In this document: piece by piece, positions 29,561-40,101 of the stretch
Layout: each line of letters opens with the position of its first letter
Numbering within the stretch: the stretch's first letter is position 1
Origin: Desulfovibrio sp.
GTDB taxonomy: Bacteria > Desulfobacterota > Desulfovibrionia > Desulfovibrionales > Desulfovibrionaceae
Assembly (NCBI GenBank): GCA_031272715.1
Contig: JAISTH010000029.1
Span: 31,886-95,885 of the forward strand
DNA: 64,000 nucleotides
Direction of reading: 5' to 3'
Program-made: the position numbers and the translations under genes
The notes under the pieces: generated by a model
What the model saw: the letters and a program-made list of their open reading frames with translations, nothing else
Database searches by the model: none
Told to the model about the DNA's origin: nothing

Positions 29561-30100
29561 CTAACAATATATCAATCCGTGTTTGATAATTTGAAGCTTG
29601 CTCTTGCTAGCGACACAATATGGCTAAATGGCATACTTGAAGCAAAAATGAGCGGAAGCACGATTAAAGATTTTAGTTACATGCTTAAGGATATGGACGG
29701 AAATGGGATTCAAGAACTTTTCCTCTATGATGGTGGCAGCAAATTGCTAATTGCTGTATTCACAATTGCCAATAATAAAGTCGAATTATTACAAGAATTT
29801 TGGTCAAAAAATTCTGGCTACCTTACAGTTAACGACCAAATTCTAACCGATTGGACTAATGGCACTGATAATTCCCGAGTGTCGGTATTTTCCTTTGCCA
29901 ATATGGTGACTGCAACTTTCTTGATACAAGTAGATGGATATGAAGTAAGGACGGACGAAAAGGGAACAGTTTCATATATCAAGTTTGATTACACTGGTGA
30001 AAATGAGGATATTTTAATGAATTCCGCGGAATTGGATACATTCAATAAAAATCCAAATTATATGGAAAATAAAAATCTTCATTTATTGCAAATCCCTTAA
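29561..30100 (+). pseudogene. 5'-truncated hypothetical protein with DxDxNG motif
   Basis: AT-rich ORF from LTIYQSVFDNLKLAL...DMDGNGIQELFLYDGG; no natural N-terminus, abuts the stub. Confidence 0.5.
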
Positions 30101-30319
30101 TTAAACGCTTCCCAGTTATGCATTCACGAGCTACTATCTTATTGATTAAAACCTTCAATAGGATTATAAAAACACTGCAACATTAGATAATGTTATTTCA
30201 ATTGGCTCATGAAATGAATAAAGACACTATCGGTAATAGATTCTTAACTCAGAGTCTTAAATTATCGATAAACCGTCTACCTCATAACTATACGAGTAGA
30301 CAAAAGATAGGTAAAACTC

Positions 30320-30658
30320 ATGCAATCAAAAACTTCAGATTCAATTTCACTGATGACAAGCATATCTCCTCATTGGTCTGGCTTTGACTTTGCTATATAC
30401 GCTTCCGAAAAGCCTGACAATAACGACGCAGACAATATTTTTGTTAAAGTCGGAGTTGACAGGAGCCGAATAAATGATGGATTTTTCATTCTCTTTGACG
30501 ATGACATGACGACTGAAGGAAATGTGTTTCTTGACGACAAGAAGCTTAAGGATCTGAAGGGATGGCTCAAAAGTAACATTGAGGCTTTTACCTTGTACTG
30601 GGAGAAGGAGATAGAGTTTGATGAGTTCTTGAGCATGCTGAGTAGGTTCCAGGGATGA
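30320..30658 (+). CDS. small hypothetical protein
   Basis: 112 aa; C-terminus LKGWLKSNIEAFTLYWEKEIEFDEFLSML vaguely DUF4160-like. Confidence 0.5.
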   Translation: MQSKTSDSISLMTSISPHWSGFDFAIYASEKPDNNDADNIFVKVGVDRSRINDGFFILFDDDMTTEGNVFLDDKKLKDLKGWLKSNIEAFTLYWEKEIEFDEFLSMLSRFQG

Positions 30659-31473
30659 TCATCCGTTTTCGCGTGACATGAAAATCGCTGAAACCCTTGC
30701 CATCGGCATCCGTTCCCGTGCGCCTCGATGGGGATTCCCCGCCATGCGCGCCGCCTCGGGGCACCACTGGCCCATCCTCGCGACGGGATCCGGCCCGGTC
30801 TTCCTCCGCGGTTGCGTACCGTATGCCCCTCGCCACTGCGAGGCTTGTCCGGATCGCCGGAAGACGGCCTGCCCGCTCAGGGAACCGACCTCCCCTGCCG
30901 CAATGCGCCGTCCGTTGCGTTGTTGCGGATCGAGGCGACGCCCTCCCTGAGCGGAGTTCCCTGTCGATGGGGCCACGGCCGTCCGAAAAAACCACCCATC
31001 CAAACATCCGGTTCCACGTCCGCCGCATCCATGGGACGCAACACTGGGCCCGGCCGACCGGTTCGAGGAACGTCCCCCGCCTTTTCGAGATGCCGCGAAC
31101 GCCCCGCGTCCTTGCCCCACATCCCTCGCGGCCCCGTCGCCTCTCCCCCAGGGTGCCGGTCGACGACATGGCGACAACTTGTTGATTTTGATCCCCGTCT
31201 CGCACTTGCGCACGGCACGGAAATGGAGTACATTTTTCCCGCCTTGGATGCGGAAACGCCATGCCCCACGAAAACCGCCGCCTTGTCGGGCGCGGCCGGG
31301 GCTTGCCAAAGGCGCGCTTTCGCCGGTTCCGGAACCTCCGGGAACGGTGCGGGCGTGGCTTTGTCCCCATTCAGGGCCGCGGATTTCCCGCGGGTTCGCC
31401 GGCGAGGATCGGCCGATGCCAAGGCATCGCCCCCAAAGCGCTCCGGACCCGGAAATCCCCATGGTTGCAGCGT

Positions 31474-31550
31474 AGGAGCGTAGCTCAGTTGGCTAGAGCA
31501 CTTCCTTGACACGGAAGGGGTCAGCAGTTCAAGTCTGCTCGTTCCTACCA
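31474..31550 (+). tRNA. tRNA-Val (GAC)
   Basis: Full cloverleaf AGGAGCG-TA-GCTC...GAGC-A-CTTCC TTGACAC GGAAG...AGCAG TTCAAGT CTGCT-CGTTCCT-A-CCA. Confidence 0.95.
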
Positions 31551-31643
31551 ACACCGCAGTGGCGGAGGGGCCTCCCCTCCTTGTATGTTCTCGGCCCCGG
31601 CGCGACGATCCGCCCGGCCGAAGGCGTTCGCTTGTGCAGTCCA

Positions 31644-31677
31644 CATGGGGAGGATCGCCTCCCCATGGTCGTTTTTG
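31644..31677 (+). terminator. terminator/attenuator between tRNA-Val and thrS
   Basis: CATGGGGAGG-ATCG-CCTCCCCATG then GTCGTTTTTG. Confidence 0.75.
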
Positions 31678-31723
31678 AACCTTGCAACGGGATGTCGGAG
31701 ACGTCCCCCGGAGTCTTCATCTG

Positions 31724-33671
31724 ATGCATGTCCGCATAGAGGGCAAGGACCACGACGTCGCCGCCTCCGGGACGTGTGGCAACGCCCTGGCCGCGGCTCT
31801 GAGCGGCAAGCGATACAAGGCCGCTCTCGCCGCGAAGGCCGTCGTCCCCGCAGGGGACGGGAAGACCGCGACGACCCTGCTGGATCTTTCCGCACCCATC
31901 CCGGCGGACTGCACGGAACTCGTGCCCGTCTACCCCGACGATCCGGACGCCCTGCCGCTTCTGCGGCATTCCGCGGCACACGTCATGGCCGCCGCGGTCG
32001 TCCGCCTCTTCCCCGACGCCAAGGTCGCCATAGGCCCTGCCATCGACACCGGCTTCTACTACGACTTCGACGTGGCGCGCCCCTTCTCCCCCGAGGACTT
32101 CGAGGCCATCGAGAAGGTCATGGCCGAGATCGTCGCCAGGAAAGACCCCTTCGTCCGGGAGGACATCCCCAAGGCCCTCGCAATCGAGCGATTCAGGCAG
32201 GCCGGGGAGCCCTACAAGGAGGAGCTCGCCGAGACCGTTCCCGACGACACCGTCTCCCTTTACACCTGCGGGGACTTCACGGATCTGTGCCGCGGCCCCC
32301 ACGTCTCCCACACCGGGCAGATCGGGGCCGTGAAGCTGATGTCCGTGGCCGGGGCCTACTGGCGCGGCGACGAGCACAAGCCCATGCTCTCCCGCATCTA
32401 TGCCACCGCCTTCCCCGACGGGAAGGGGCTTTCGGCCCATCTCCACCGGATCGAGGAGGCGAAGCGCCGGGACCACCGCAAGCTCGGCCGCGATCTCAAG
32501 CTCTTCCTCTTCCAGGAGGACGTCGCCCCGGGCATGGTCATCTGGCTCCCCAAGGGGATGCTGCTGCGCACGATCCTCGAGGACTTCTGGCGCAGGGAGC
32601 ACCTGAAGCGGGGCTACGACATGGTGCAGGGGCCGCAGCTCCTGCGGGTGGAGACGTGGAAGAATTCCGGCCACTACGACCATTACCGGGAGAACATGTA
32701 CTTCACCAGCATCGAGGAGGACGAGTACGGCATAAAGCCGATGAACTGCATCTCCCACATGCTGATCTTCCGCAGCGACACCCGCAGCTACCGCGACCTG
32801 CCCCAGCGCTACTTCGAGCTGGGCGTCGTGCACCGCCACGAGAAGAGCGGCGTGCTCCACGGGCTGCTGCGGGTGCGCCAGTTCACCCAGGACGACGCCC
32901 ACATCCTCTGCACCCCGGACCAGATGGAGGGGGAGATACTGGACGTCATCCGCCTGATCCAGGATCTCATGGGCCTGTTCGGATTCCAGTACAAAATCGC
33001 CGTCTCCACCCGCCCGGAGAGCAGCATCGGCACCGACGAGGCCTGGGAGACGTCCACCGCGGCCCTGATCAGCGCCGTGGAGAAGGCGGGCCTGCCCTAC
33101 GAGATCAACGAGGGGGACGGCGCCTTCTACGGACCGAAGATCGACGTCAGGCTTCTTGACTGCATCGGCCGCGAGTGGCAATGCTCCACCATCCAGGTGG
33201 ACTTCACGCTGCCCGAGCGGTTCGATCTCACCTATGTCGACAGCGACGGGGAGCGCAAGCGGCCCGTCATGGTGCACCGCGCCATCATGGGATCCCTGGA
33301 GCGGTTCATCGGCGTGCTGGTGGAGCAGTACGCCGGGGCGCTTCCCACGTGGATCGCCCCGGAGCAGGTGCGGCTGCTCACGGTGGTGGACGACGCCGCC
33401 CCCTTCGCACAGGAGGCGCTGCGGATGCTGCAGGACCGGGGCATACGGGCCCACGCCGACATCCGCAACGAGAAGCTGGGCTTCAAGGTGCGGGAGGCGC
33501 AGCTGGACAAGGTGCCGTACATGTTCGTGGTGGGGGAACGCGAAGTCCAAGATCGCGGCGTGAACATACGCCTGCGCTCCGGGGAGAGCCTCGGCTTCCG
33601 CACGGTCGCGGAGGCGGCGGCCCTGGTGCTGGACGATGCCCAGGAACCATTCAGACAGGGAGGGATGTGCT

Positions 33672-33685
<14 letters not shown>
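31724..33685 (+). CDS. thrS: threonyl-tRNA synthetase
   Basis: RHSAAHVMAAAVVRLFPDAKVAIGPAIDTGFYYDF, RGPHVSHTGQIG, MNCISHMLIF. Confidence 0.97.
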
Positions 33686-34217
<532 letters not shown>

Positions 34218-34416
34218 CGCCGCCGGGCCGTGAAGGCGGCGAACCGGGAAGGGGTCGGGAGACCCGGGGGACCTTCGCCTGCGCGGCGAAGGCCCTGACG
34301 GCCCTGCGTCCCGATTTCGGGAACGGCCTTGCGGCCGTCCGGTTTTTGCGGCATTCTATGCGGTTCCCCGCCGGCCGGCCGGCACGGGGCACCTTCGTCT
34401 TTTCAAGGAGTCAGAC

Positions 34417-34614
34417 ATGCCCAAGATCAAGACCCGGCGCGCTGCGGCCAAGCGCTTCCAGCTCACCGGCAGCGGAAAGTACAAGCGGCGCCGCCAGAAC
34501 CTGCGCCACATCCTCACCAAGAAGAACGCCAGCCGCAAGATGCGGCTCGGCCAGGACACCTTGGTGGACAAGACCAACGAGAAGGCCGTCAGGCGGATGC
34601 TTCCCAACGGATGA
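34417..34614 (+). CDS. rpmI: 50S ribosomal protein L35
   Basis: MPKIKTRRAAAKRFQLTGSGKYKRRRQNLRHILTKK. Confidence 0.97.
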   Translation: MPKIKTRRAAAKRFQLTGSGKYKRRRQNLRHILTKKNASRKMRLGQDTLVDKTNEKAVRRMLPNG

Positions 34615-34713
34615 CGGGACCGGGCGGTCGCCCGGCGGACCCGTGACGGTTTCACGGACCATTGCAACCCGGCGGGCCAGCCTCCGCCTTGTCGGGGGAA
34701 GGAGGTCGCTTAA

Positions 34714-35067
34714 ATGCGCGTGAAGAGAGGATTTGCAGCACATCGTCGTCACAAGAAGTATCTGGCCATGGCCAAGGGCTTCAGGGGAGGCCGCAGCCGC
34801 CTCTACCGCACCGCCAGGGAGGCCGTCGAGCGTTCCCTGCAGAACGCCTTCGTCGGCCGCAAGCACCGCAAGCGGGACTTCCGCTCCCTCTGGATACTGC
34901 GCATCAACGCCGCCGCCCGGCTCAGCGGGCTGTCCTACAGCCGTTTCATGTTCGGGCTGAAGCGGGCGGGCATCACCCTCAACCGCAAGGTGCTTGCGGA
35001 CCTGGCCGTCTTCCGGAAGGACGACTTCGCCCGGATCGTGGCCCTGGCCAAGGGCGCCCTCGCGTAG
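34714..35067 (+). CDS. rplT: 50S ribosomal protein L20
   Basis: [34 protein letters not shown]. Confidence 0.97.
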   Translation: MRVKRGFAAHRRHKKYLAMAKGFRGGRSRLYRTAREAVERSLQNAFVGRKHRKRDFRSLWILRINAAARLSGLSYSRFMFGLKRAGITLNRKVLADLAVFRKDDFARIVALAKGALA

Positions 35068-35076
35068 ACGCACGAC

Positions 35077-36111
35077 ATGGACATTCTCGAGACCCTCGAC
35101 GAACTCGTGGACGAGACCAGACGCCGCCTCTCGGACATCGCCGAGGAGCAGGCGCTGGAGGCGCTGCGCATCGACGTGCTGGGCCGCAAGGGCCGGCTCT
35201 CGGCCATCATGGGCCGGCTGGCCGAACTCGACCCGGCCGAGAGGCCGAAGGTGGGGGAGAAGGCCAACGCCGTGAAGCAGGCCTGCACCGACCTCATCGA
35301 GACGAGGCGGAAGGACATCGCCGCCCGCAAGGAGGAGGAGGGCCTCGCCCGCTTCGATCCGACGCTGCCGGGGCGCGCCCCGTGGCAGGGTTCCCTGCAC
35401 CCCACCACCTGCGTCATCGACCAGCTCTGCGGCGTCTTCGTCTCCATGGGCTTCAAGGCGGTCTCGGGACCCGAGGTGGAGCACGACTACTACAACTTCG
35501 AGGCCCTGAACATGCCCGCCGCCCATCCTGCGAGGGACATGCAGGACACGCTGTACATCACCCCGACGACGCTGCTGCGCACCCACACCTCCCCGGTGCA
35601 GATACGCTCCATGCTGGCGTCCCCGCCGCCCCTGGCGGTCATCGTGCCGGGCAAGGTGTACAGGAGGGACTCGGACCTGACCCACACCCCGATGTTCCAT
35701 CAGATAGAGGGACTCCTCGTGGGGGAAGGGGTGACGATGGCGCATTTGCGGGGCACCCTCACGACCTTCGTCCAGGCCGTCTTCGGCGCCGACACCCGCA
35801 TCCGCTTCCGTCCCAGCTTCTTCCCCTTCACGGAACCCTCCGCGGAGGTGGACATCTCCTGCAAGCTCTGCGGCGGGACGGGGAACTGCGACGGGGAGCC
35901 CTGCCGGGTGTGCAAGACCACGGGCTGGGTGGAGATACTGGGATGCGGCATGGTGGATCCCGCGGTCTTCGAGGCGGTGGACTACCCCGCGGACGTCACG
36001 GGCTTCGCCTTCGGCTTGGGGGTGGAGCGGGTGGCGATGCTCAAGTACGCCATCAACGATCTGCGGATGTTCTTCGAGAACGACAAGCGCTTTCTGGAGC
36101 AATTCCTATGA
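35077..36111 (+). CDS. pheS: phenylalanyl-tRNA synthetase alpha
   Basis: [19 protein letters not shown]...[13 protein letters not shown]...[16 protein letters not shown]. Confidence 0.97.
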   Translation: MDILETLDELVDETRRRLSDIAEEQALEALRIDVLGRKGRLSAIMGRLAELDPAERPKVGEKANAVKQACTDLIETRRKDIAARKEEEGLARFDPTLPGRAPWQGSLHPTTCVIDQLCGVFVSMGFKAVSGPEVEHDYYNFEALNMPAAHPARDMQDTLYITPTTLLRTHTSPVQIRSMLASPPPLAVIVPGKVYRRDSDLTHTPMFHQIEGLLVGEGVTMAHLRGTLTTFVQAVFGADTRIRFRPSFFPFTEPSAEVDISCKLCGGTGNCDGEPCRVCKTTGWVEILGCGMVDPAVFEAVDYPADVTGFAFGLGVERVAMLKYAINDLRMFFENDKRFLEQFL

Positions 36112-36455
36112 TGTCCCCGAAAGTACTGCTCAGCGCGCTGCTGATCGCGTTCATGGCACTGCCCCCATGCGCCTCCTTCGCCGCCTCGGCGCTGTCGCCT
36201 CGACACACGGGCCTGGAACCCCTGAACCGCCGTTCCGCCCGGGAGACCATGGCGACGACGAAGCGGGATTCCGGAACCCAGGCCGAGAAGGGGCACACCG
36301 ACGCCTACGGCAACCGCGTGGAGAATCGTCCCCCGGAGGAGAAGGAGGCCAAGAGCCGTCCCTCTCCCGGCGCCTATGGCCAGTACGGGACCTCCCAATC
36401 CGCCCCTCCCCTGAGCATCCCCGACGACCAGCCTCCCGCCTGGAGCTTCCGCTGA
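36108..36455 (+). CDS. small secreted hypothetical protein between pheS and pheT
   Basis: ATG overlaps the pheS stop; signal peptide [28 protein letters not shown]; Pro/Ser-rich mature region. Confidence 0.7.
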   Translation: MMSPKVLLSALLIAFMALPPCASFAASALSPRHTGLEPLNRRSARETMATTKRDSGTQAEKGHTDAYGNRVENRPPEEKEAKSRPSPGAYGQYGTSQSAPPLSIPDDQPPAWSFR

Positions 36456-36488
36456 CGGCGGCCCCCGGCCCCGCACAGGACTAGACAC

Positions 36489-38879
36489 ATGCTGCTCTCC
36501 CTTTCCTGGCTCCGCGATTTCACGCCCTATGAAGGCACCGCCGAGGCCCTCGGCGACAGGCTGACCATGCTCGGCCTGGAACTCGAGGACATCCGCCGGC
36601 CCTATGCGGGCATCTCCTCCATCGTCGTGGGGCATGTGGTCGCCTGCGAGGCCCATCCCGACTCCGATCACCTGCATCTGTGCCAGGTGGACGCCGCGCA
36701 GGGGGAACTGCTCCCCATCGTCTGCGGCGCCCCCAACGTGGCCGCCGGGCAGAAGGTCGCGGTGGCTCTTGTCGGCACGAAGCTGCCCGACGGCACGGTC
36801 ATCAAGAAGGCCAAGCTCAGGGGCAGCCCCTCCCACGGGATGATCTGCTCCGAACGGGAGCTTGCGCTCTCGGAGGGGCACGGCGGCATCCTCGTGCTGC
36901 CGGAGGGTTTCGTTCCCGGGGCGCGGCTGGTGGACTGCCTGAAGCTCGACGAGGAGATACTGGACATCTCCGTCACGCCCAACCGGGCGGACTGCCTCTC
37001 GGTGCTGGGATTGGCGAGGGAGACCGCCCTCGCCTTCGGCCTGCCCCTGACCCCGCCCGCCGTCCCGGCCATCGAGGAGACGGAGGGTCCGCTGCCCGCC
37101 ATCCACATCGCCGATCCCGAGCTTTGCGGCCTCTATTCCGGCAGGGTCGTCGCCGACATCACCGTCGCCCCCTCCCCCATGGAAGTGAGATTCCGGCTGA
37201 ACGCCCATGGGGTCCGCCCCATATCCAACATCGTGGACGTCACCAACTGGATTCTGCTTGAGTGCGGCCAGCCCCTCCACTCCTTCGATCTCGGCAGGAT
37301 CAGGGGGGACAGGATCGAGGTCCGCCGCGCCCGGCCCGGGGAGACCTGCGTCACGTTGGACGGGCAGGAGCGTCGTCTCGATCCCGAGGATCTGTGCATC
37401 TGCGACGCGGAGCGGATCGTGGGGCTGGCGGGGGTCATGGGGGGGCAGAACACGGAGATCGTCCAGGAGAGCCGCGCCGTGTTCCTGGAGAGCGCCGTCT
37501 TCAAGCCGGAGTCCATCCGCAGGACGTCCCGGCGTCTCGGGCTTTCCTCCGAGGCCTCCTACCGCTTCGAGCGGGGCGTGGACCAGGAGCGGACCATGCT
37601 TTCACTGGACCGTGCCTGCGCCATGATGGTCTCTCTGAGTCCCGGGGCCGTGTGCCGCGGACTAGCCGTCGCCCAGCCCGGACCTTTCGTTCCGGCGAGG
37701 ATGGCCTTCAGGCCCGCGAGGGTGGGGGCGCTGCTCGGGGTGTCCATCGAGGAATCCTTCATGGAGAAGGTGCTGCAAGGCACCGGATGCGCCGTGGACC
37801 GGTCCGACCCGGTCGCGTGGAGCGTCCTGCAGCCGAGCTGGCGTCCGGATCTGACCCGGGAGGCCGATCTGGTCGAAGAGGTCGCCCGGTTCCACGGCAT
37901 GGACACCATCCCCCCGGCCGGGCCTCCCGTCGTCGGGACGTCGGTCGAGCCGGGCCGACACGACTTCTGGGCCATGATCAAGCGCTGGGGGGCCGGCATC
38001 GGCCTCAACGAGGTGGTCAACTACAGCTTCGTCGGCCATGCCGACCTCGACCACCTGGGCCTGCCCAGGGAAGGCCGCATCAGCGTCCTCAACCCCCTTT
38101 CGGCGGAACAGGACGCATTGCGCACCGTCCTCGCCCCGGGGCTGCTCAACACGCTGCGCCACAATCTTGCCCAGGGGGCGACGGGGCTGCGCGTCTTCGA
38201 ACTGGCCAACGTGTTCGCCCCGGACGACCGGGACGTCTCGGAGAGGGCCACGGGGGTCCGGGAGACGGGCACCCTGGGACTGCTCCTCTACGGCAGCCGC
38301 CACGACGCCTTCTGGCCCCATCCGGCGGCGGACATGGACTACGCGGACGCAAGGGGGCTCGTGGAGCACCTGATCGCGACCCTGCACCTTCCCGCACCGG
38401 TCTTCAAGGCCGCGGACGGACATCCCTACCTTCTGCCTTGCGTGACCGTGGTCTGCGGGGACAGGGAGATCGGCCACGCGGGCAGGGTGAAGCCCGCCCT
38501 TGCCGACCCCTTCCACGCCCGCAAGGACGTCTGGATCGTCGAACTGAATCTCGACACGCTCCGGGAGGAGCACGCCAAGGCGACCATCGTCTTCCGTCCG
38601 CTTCCGGGCTTCCCTCCCGTGCGCCGCGACATCACCCTCGTCTGCACCCCCGACGTCCAGGCCGGACGGATCGAGGCGCATCTCGCGTCCCTCTCCCTGC
38701 CGCTCCTTGCGGAAACCGCCCTGCTGGACGTTTACGAGCCGGCGGGCGGCCCGGAACGGCACCTGACCTTCAGACTCACCTTCCGCCACCCCGACCGCAC
38801 CTTGAAGGACGCCGAGGTGGACAGACTGCGCGAGGAGGTTGCGCAATCCCTCGCGAAGCTGCCCGGCGTGCATCTGTAG
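36489..38879 (+). CDS. pheT: phenylalanyl-tRNA synthetase beta
   Basis: MLLSLSWLRDFTPYEGTAEALGDRLTMLGLELE; tRNA-binding, B3/B5 and FDX-like regions. Confidence 0.97.
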   Translation: MLLSLSWLRDFTPYEGTAEALGDRLTMLGLELEDIRRPYAGISSIVVGHVVACEAHPDSDHLHLCQVDAAQGELLPIVCGAPNVAAGQKVAVALVGTKLPDGTVIKKAKLRGSPSHGMICSERELALSEGHGGILVLPEGFVPGARLVDCLKLDEEILDISVTPNRADCLSVLGLARETALAFGLPLTPPAVPAIEETEGPLPAIHIADPELCGLYSGRVVADITVAPSPMEVRFRLNAHGVRPISNIVDVTNWILLECGQPLHSFDLGRIRGDRIEVRRARPGETCVTLDGQERRLDPEDLCICDAERIVGLAGVMGGQNTEIVQESRAVFLESAVFKPESIRRTSRRLGLSSEASYRFERGVDQERTMLSLDRACAMMVSLSPGAVCRGLAVAQPGPFVPARMAFRPARVGALLGVSIEESFMEKVLQGTGCAVDRSDPVAWSVLQPSWRPDLTREADLVEEVARFHGMDTIPPAGPPVVGTSVEPGRHDFWAMIKRWGAGIGLNEVVNYSFVGHADLDHLGLPREGRISVLNPLSAEQDALRTVLAPGLLNTLRHNLAQGATGLRVFELANVFAPDDRDVSERATGVRETGTLGLLLYGSRHDAFWPHPAADMDYADARGLVEHLIATLHLPAPVFKAADGHPYLLPCVTVVCGDREIGHAGRVKPALADPFHARKDVWIVELNLDTLREEHAKATIVFRPLPGFPPVRRDITLVCTPDVQAGRIEAHLASLSLPLLAETALLDVYEPAGGPERHLTFRLTFRHPDRTLKDAEVDRLREEVAQSLAKLPGVHL

Positions 38880-38900
38880 TCCGCGCTCGGAGGGTGGCCC

Positions 38901-39257
38901 ATGGAGGAGAAGAAAAAGACCTACCGCATCAGCGAGGCCGCGGAACTGCTCCAGATTCCCGACACGAGCCTGCGGTTCTGGGAGACCGAGTTCAACAACC
39001 TCTGCCCCGCCCGCACCAGTTCCGGGCAGAGGATTTACACCGACGAGGATCTGGCGGTCGCCAGGAACATCCACCACCTGCTCCACGAGCGGGGTCTGAC
39101 CATCGCCGGAGCCCGGCGCATCCTGGAAGGCCAGGCCCGGGAGGATCCCGACGGGGAGGAGGAGGTCGTCCCGATCGCCGATCCGAAGTTCATGCAAATG
39201 CTGCAGGACGAACTCATCGACCTGCGGCGACTGCTCGCCTTCGAGCAGCCCCAGTGA
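38901..39257 (+). CDS. MerR family regulator
   Basis: YRISEAAELLQIPDTSLRFWETEF...RIYTDEDL. Confidence 0.92.
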   Translation: MEEKKKTYRISEAAELLQIPDTSLRFWETEFNNLCPARTSSGQRIYTDEDLAVARNIHHLLHERGLTIAGARRILEGQAREDPDGEEEVVPIADPKFMQMLQDELIDLRRLLAFEQPQ

Positions 39258-39378
39258 CACCCCGCGTCGCTCTCCTCCGCGTCCGCCGCGGGATTCCCCT
39301 GTCCGGGGGCGTCCGGCCGGGAAGAGGAAGGACGCCCGGACCCGCTGGAACGCGCTTCCGGCCTGATGGAGCCGCCCC

Positions 39379-40089
39379 ATGATCCTCGCCCCCTCCCTTC
39401 TCGGAGCCGACCTCGCCGATCCCGGAGGGGAGATCGCCGCCGTCGAGGCCGCAGGCGCCAAATGGCTCCATCTGGACGTCATGGACGGCGACTTCGTCCC
39501 GAACATCACCTTCGGCCCCCCCGTGATCAAGGCCCTGCGTTCCCGCACGCGCCTGTTCCTCGACGTCCACCTGATGATCATGAACCCCTCCCGGCATCTG
39601 GAGGCCTTCAGGGACGCGGGGGCCGACATGCTGACCATCCATCTCGAGACCGACTCGCACCCCCAGCGGACCCTCGCCGAGATACGCCGTCTCGGCATGA
39701 AGGCCGGAATCGGCCTCAATCCAGGCACTCCCCTGCATGCGCTGGAATGGCTGATCGACGACATGGACATGCTCCTGATCATGGGGGTCAACCCGGGCTT
39801 CTGCGGCCAGTCGTTCCTGCCGGGGACCATGACGAAAGTGGTCGCCGCGCGGGCCATGATGTCCGGCAAGGGGAACCCCGCCGCCCTCCTGCAGGTGGAC
39901 GGGGGCGTGACCCCCGACAACGCGAGGCGTCTCGTCCTGGCAGGCGCGGACGTGCTTGTCTCGGGATCCGCCTTCTTCGCCATCAAACCTTACGACGAGG
40001 CCCTCGCCACCTTCCTGCGGACGGTGGCGGACCTGCCCCCCACGCCGGCCGAAGAGGCCGCCGCGGACTGGCCCGTCAAAGCATCCTGA
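39379..40089 (+). CDS. rpe: ribulose-phosphate 3-epimerase
   Basis: ILAPSLLGADLADPGGEI...WLHLDVMDGDFVPNITFGPPVI...VDGGVTPDNA. Confidence 0.96.
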   Translation: MILAPSLLGADLADPGGEIAAVEAAGAKWLHLDVMDGDFVPNITFGPPVIKALRSRTRLFLDVHLMIMNPSRHLEAFRDAGADMLTIHLETDSHPQRTLAEIRRLGMKAGIGLNPGTPLHALEWLIDDMDMLLIMGVNPGFCGQSFLPGTMTKVVAARAMMSGKGNPAALLQVDGGVTPDNARRLVLAGADVLVSGSAFFAIKPYDEALATFLRTVADLPPTPAEEAAADWPVKAS

Positions 40090-40101
40090 AATCCGGGGGA
40101 C

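Noticed and set aside
37262-39382. 706-aa plus-strand ORF
   Set aside because: Alternate frame of pheT/merR
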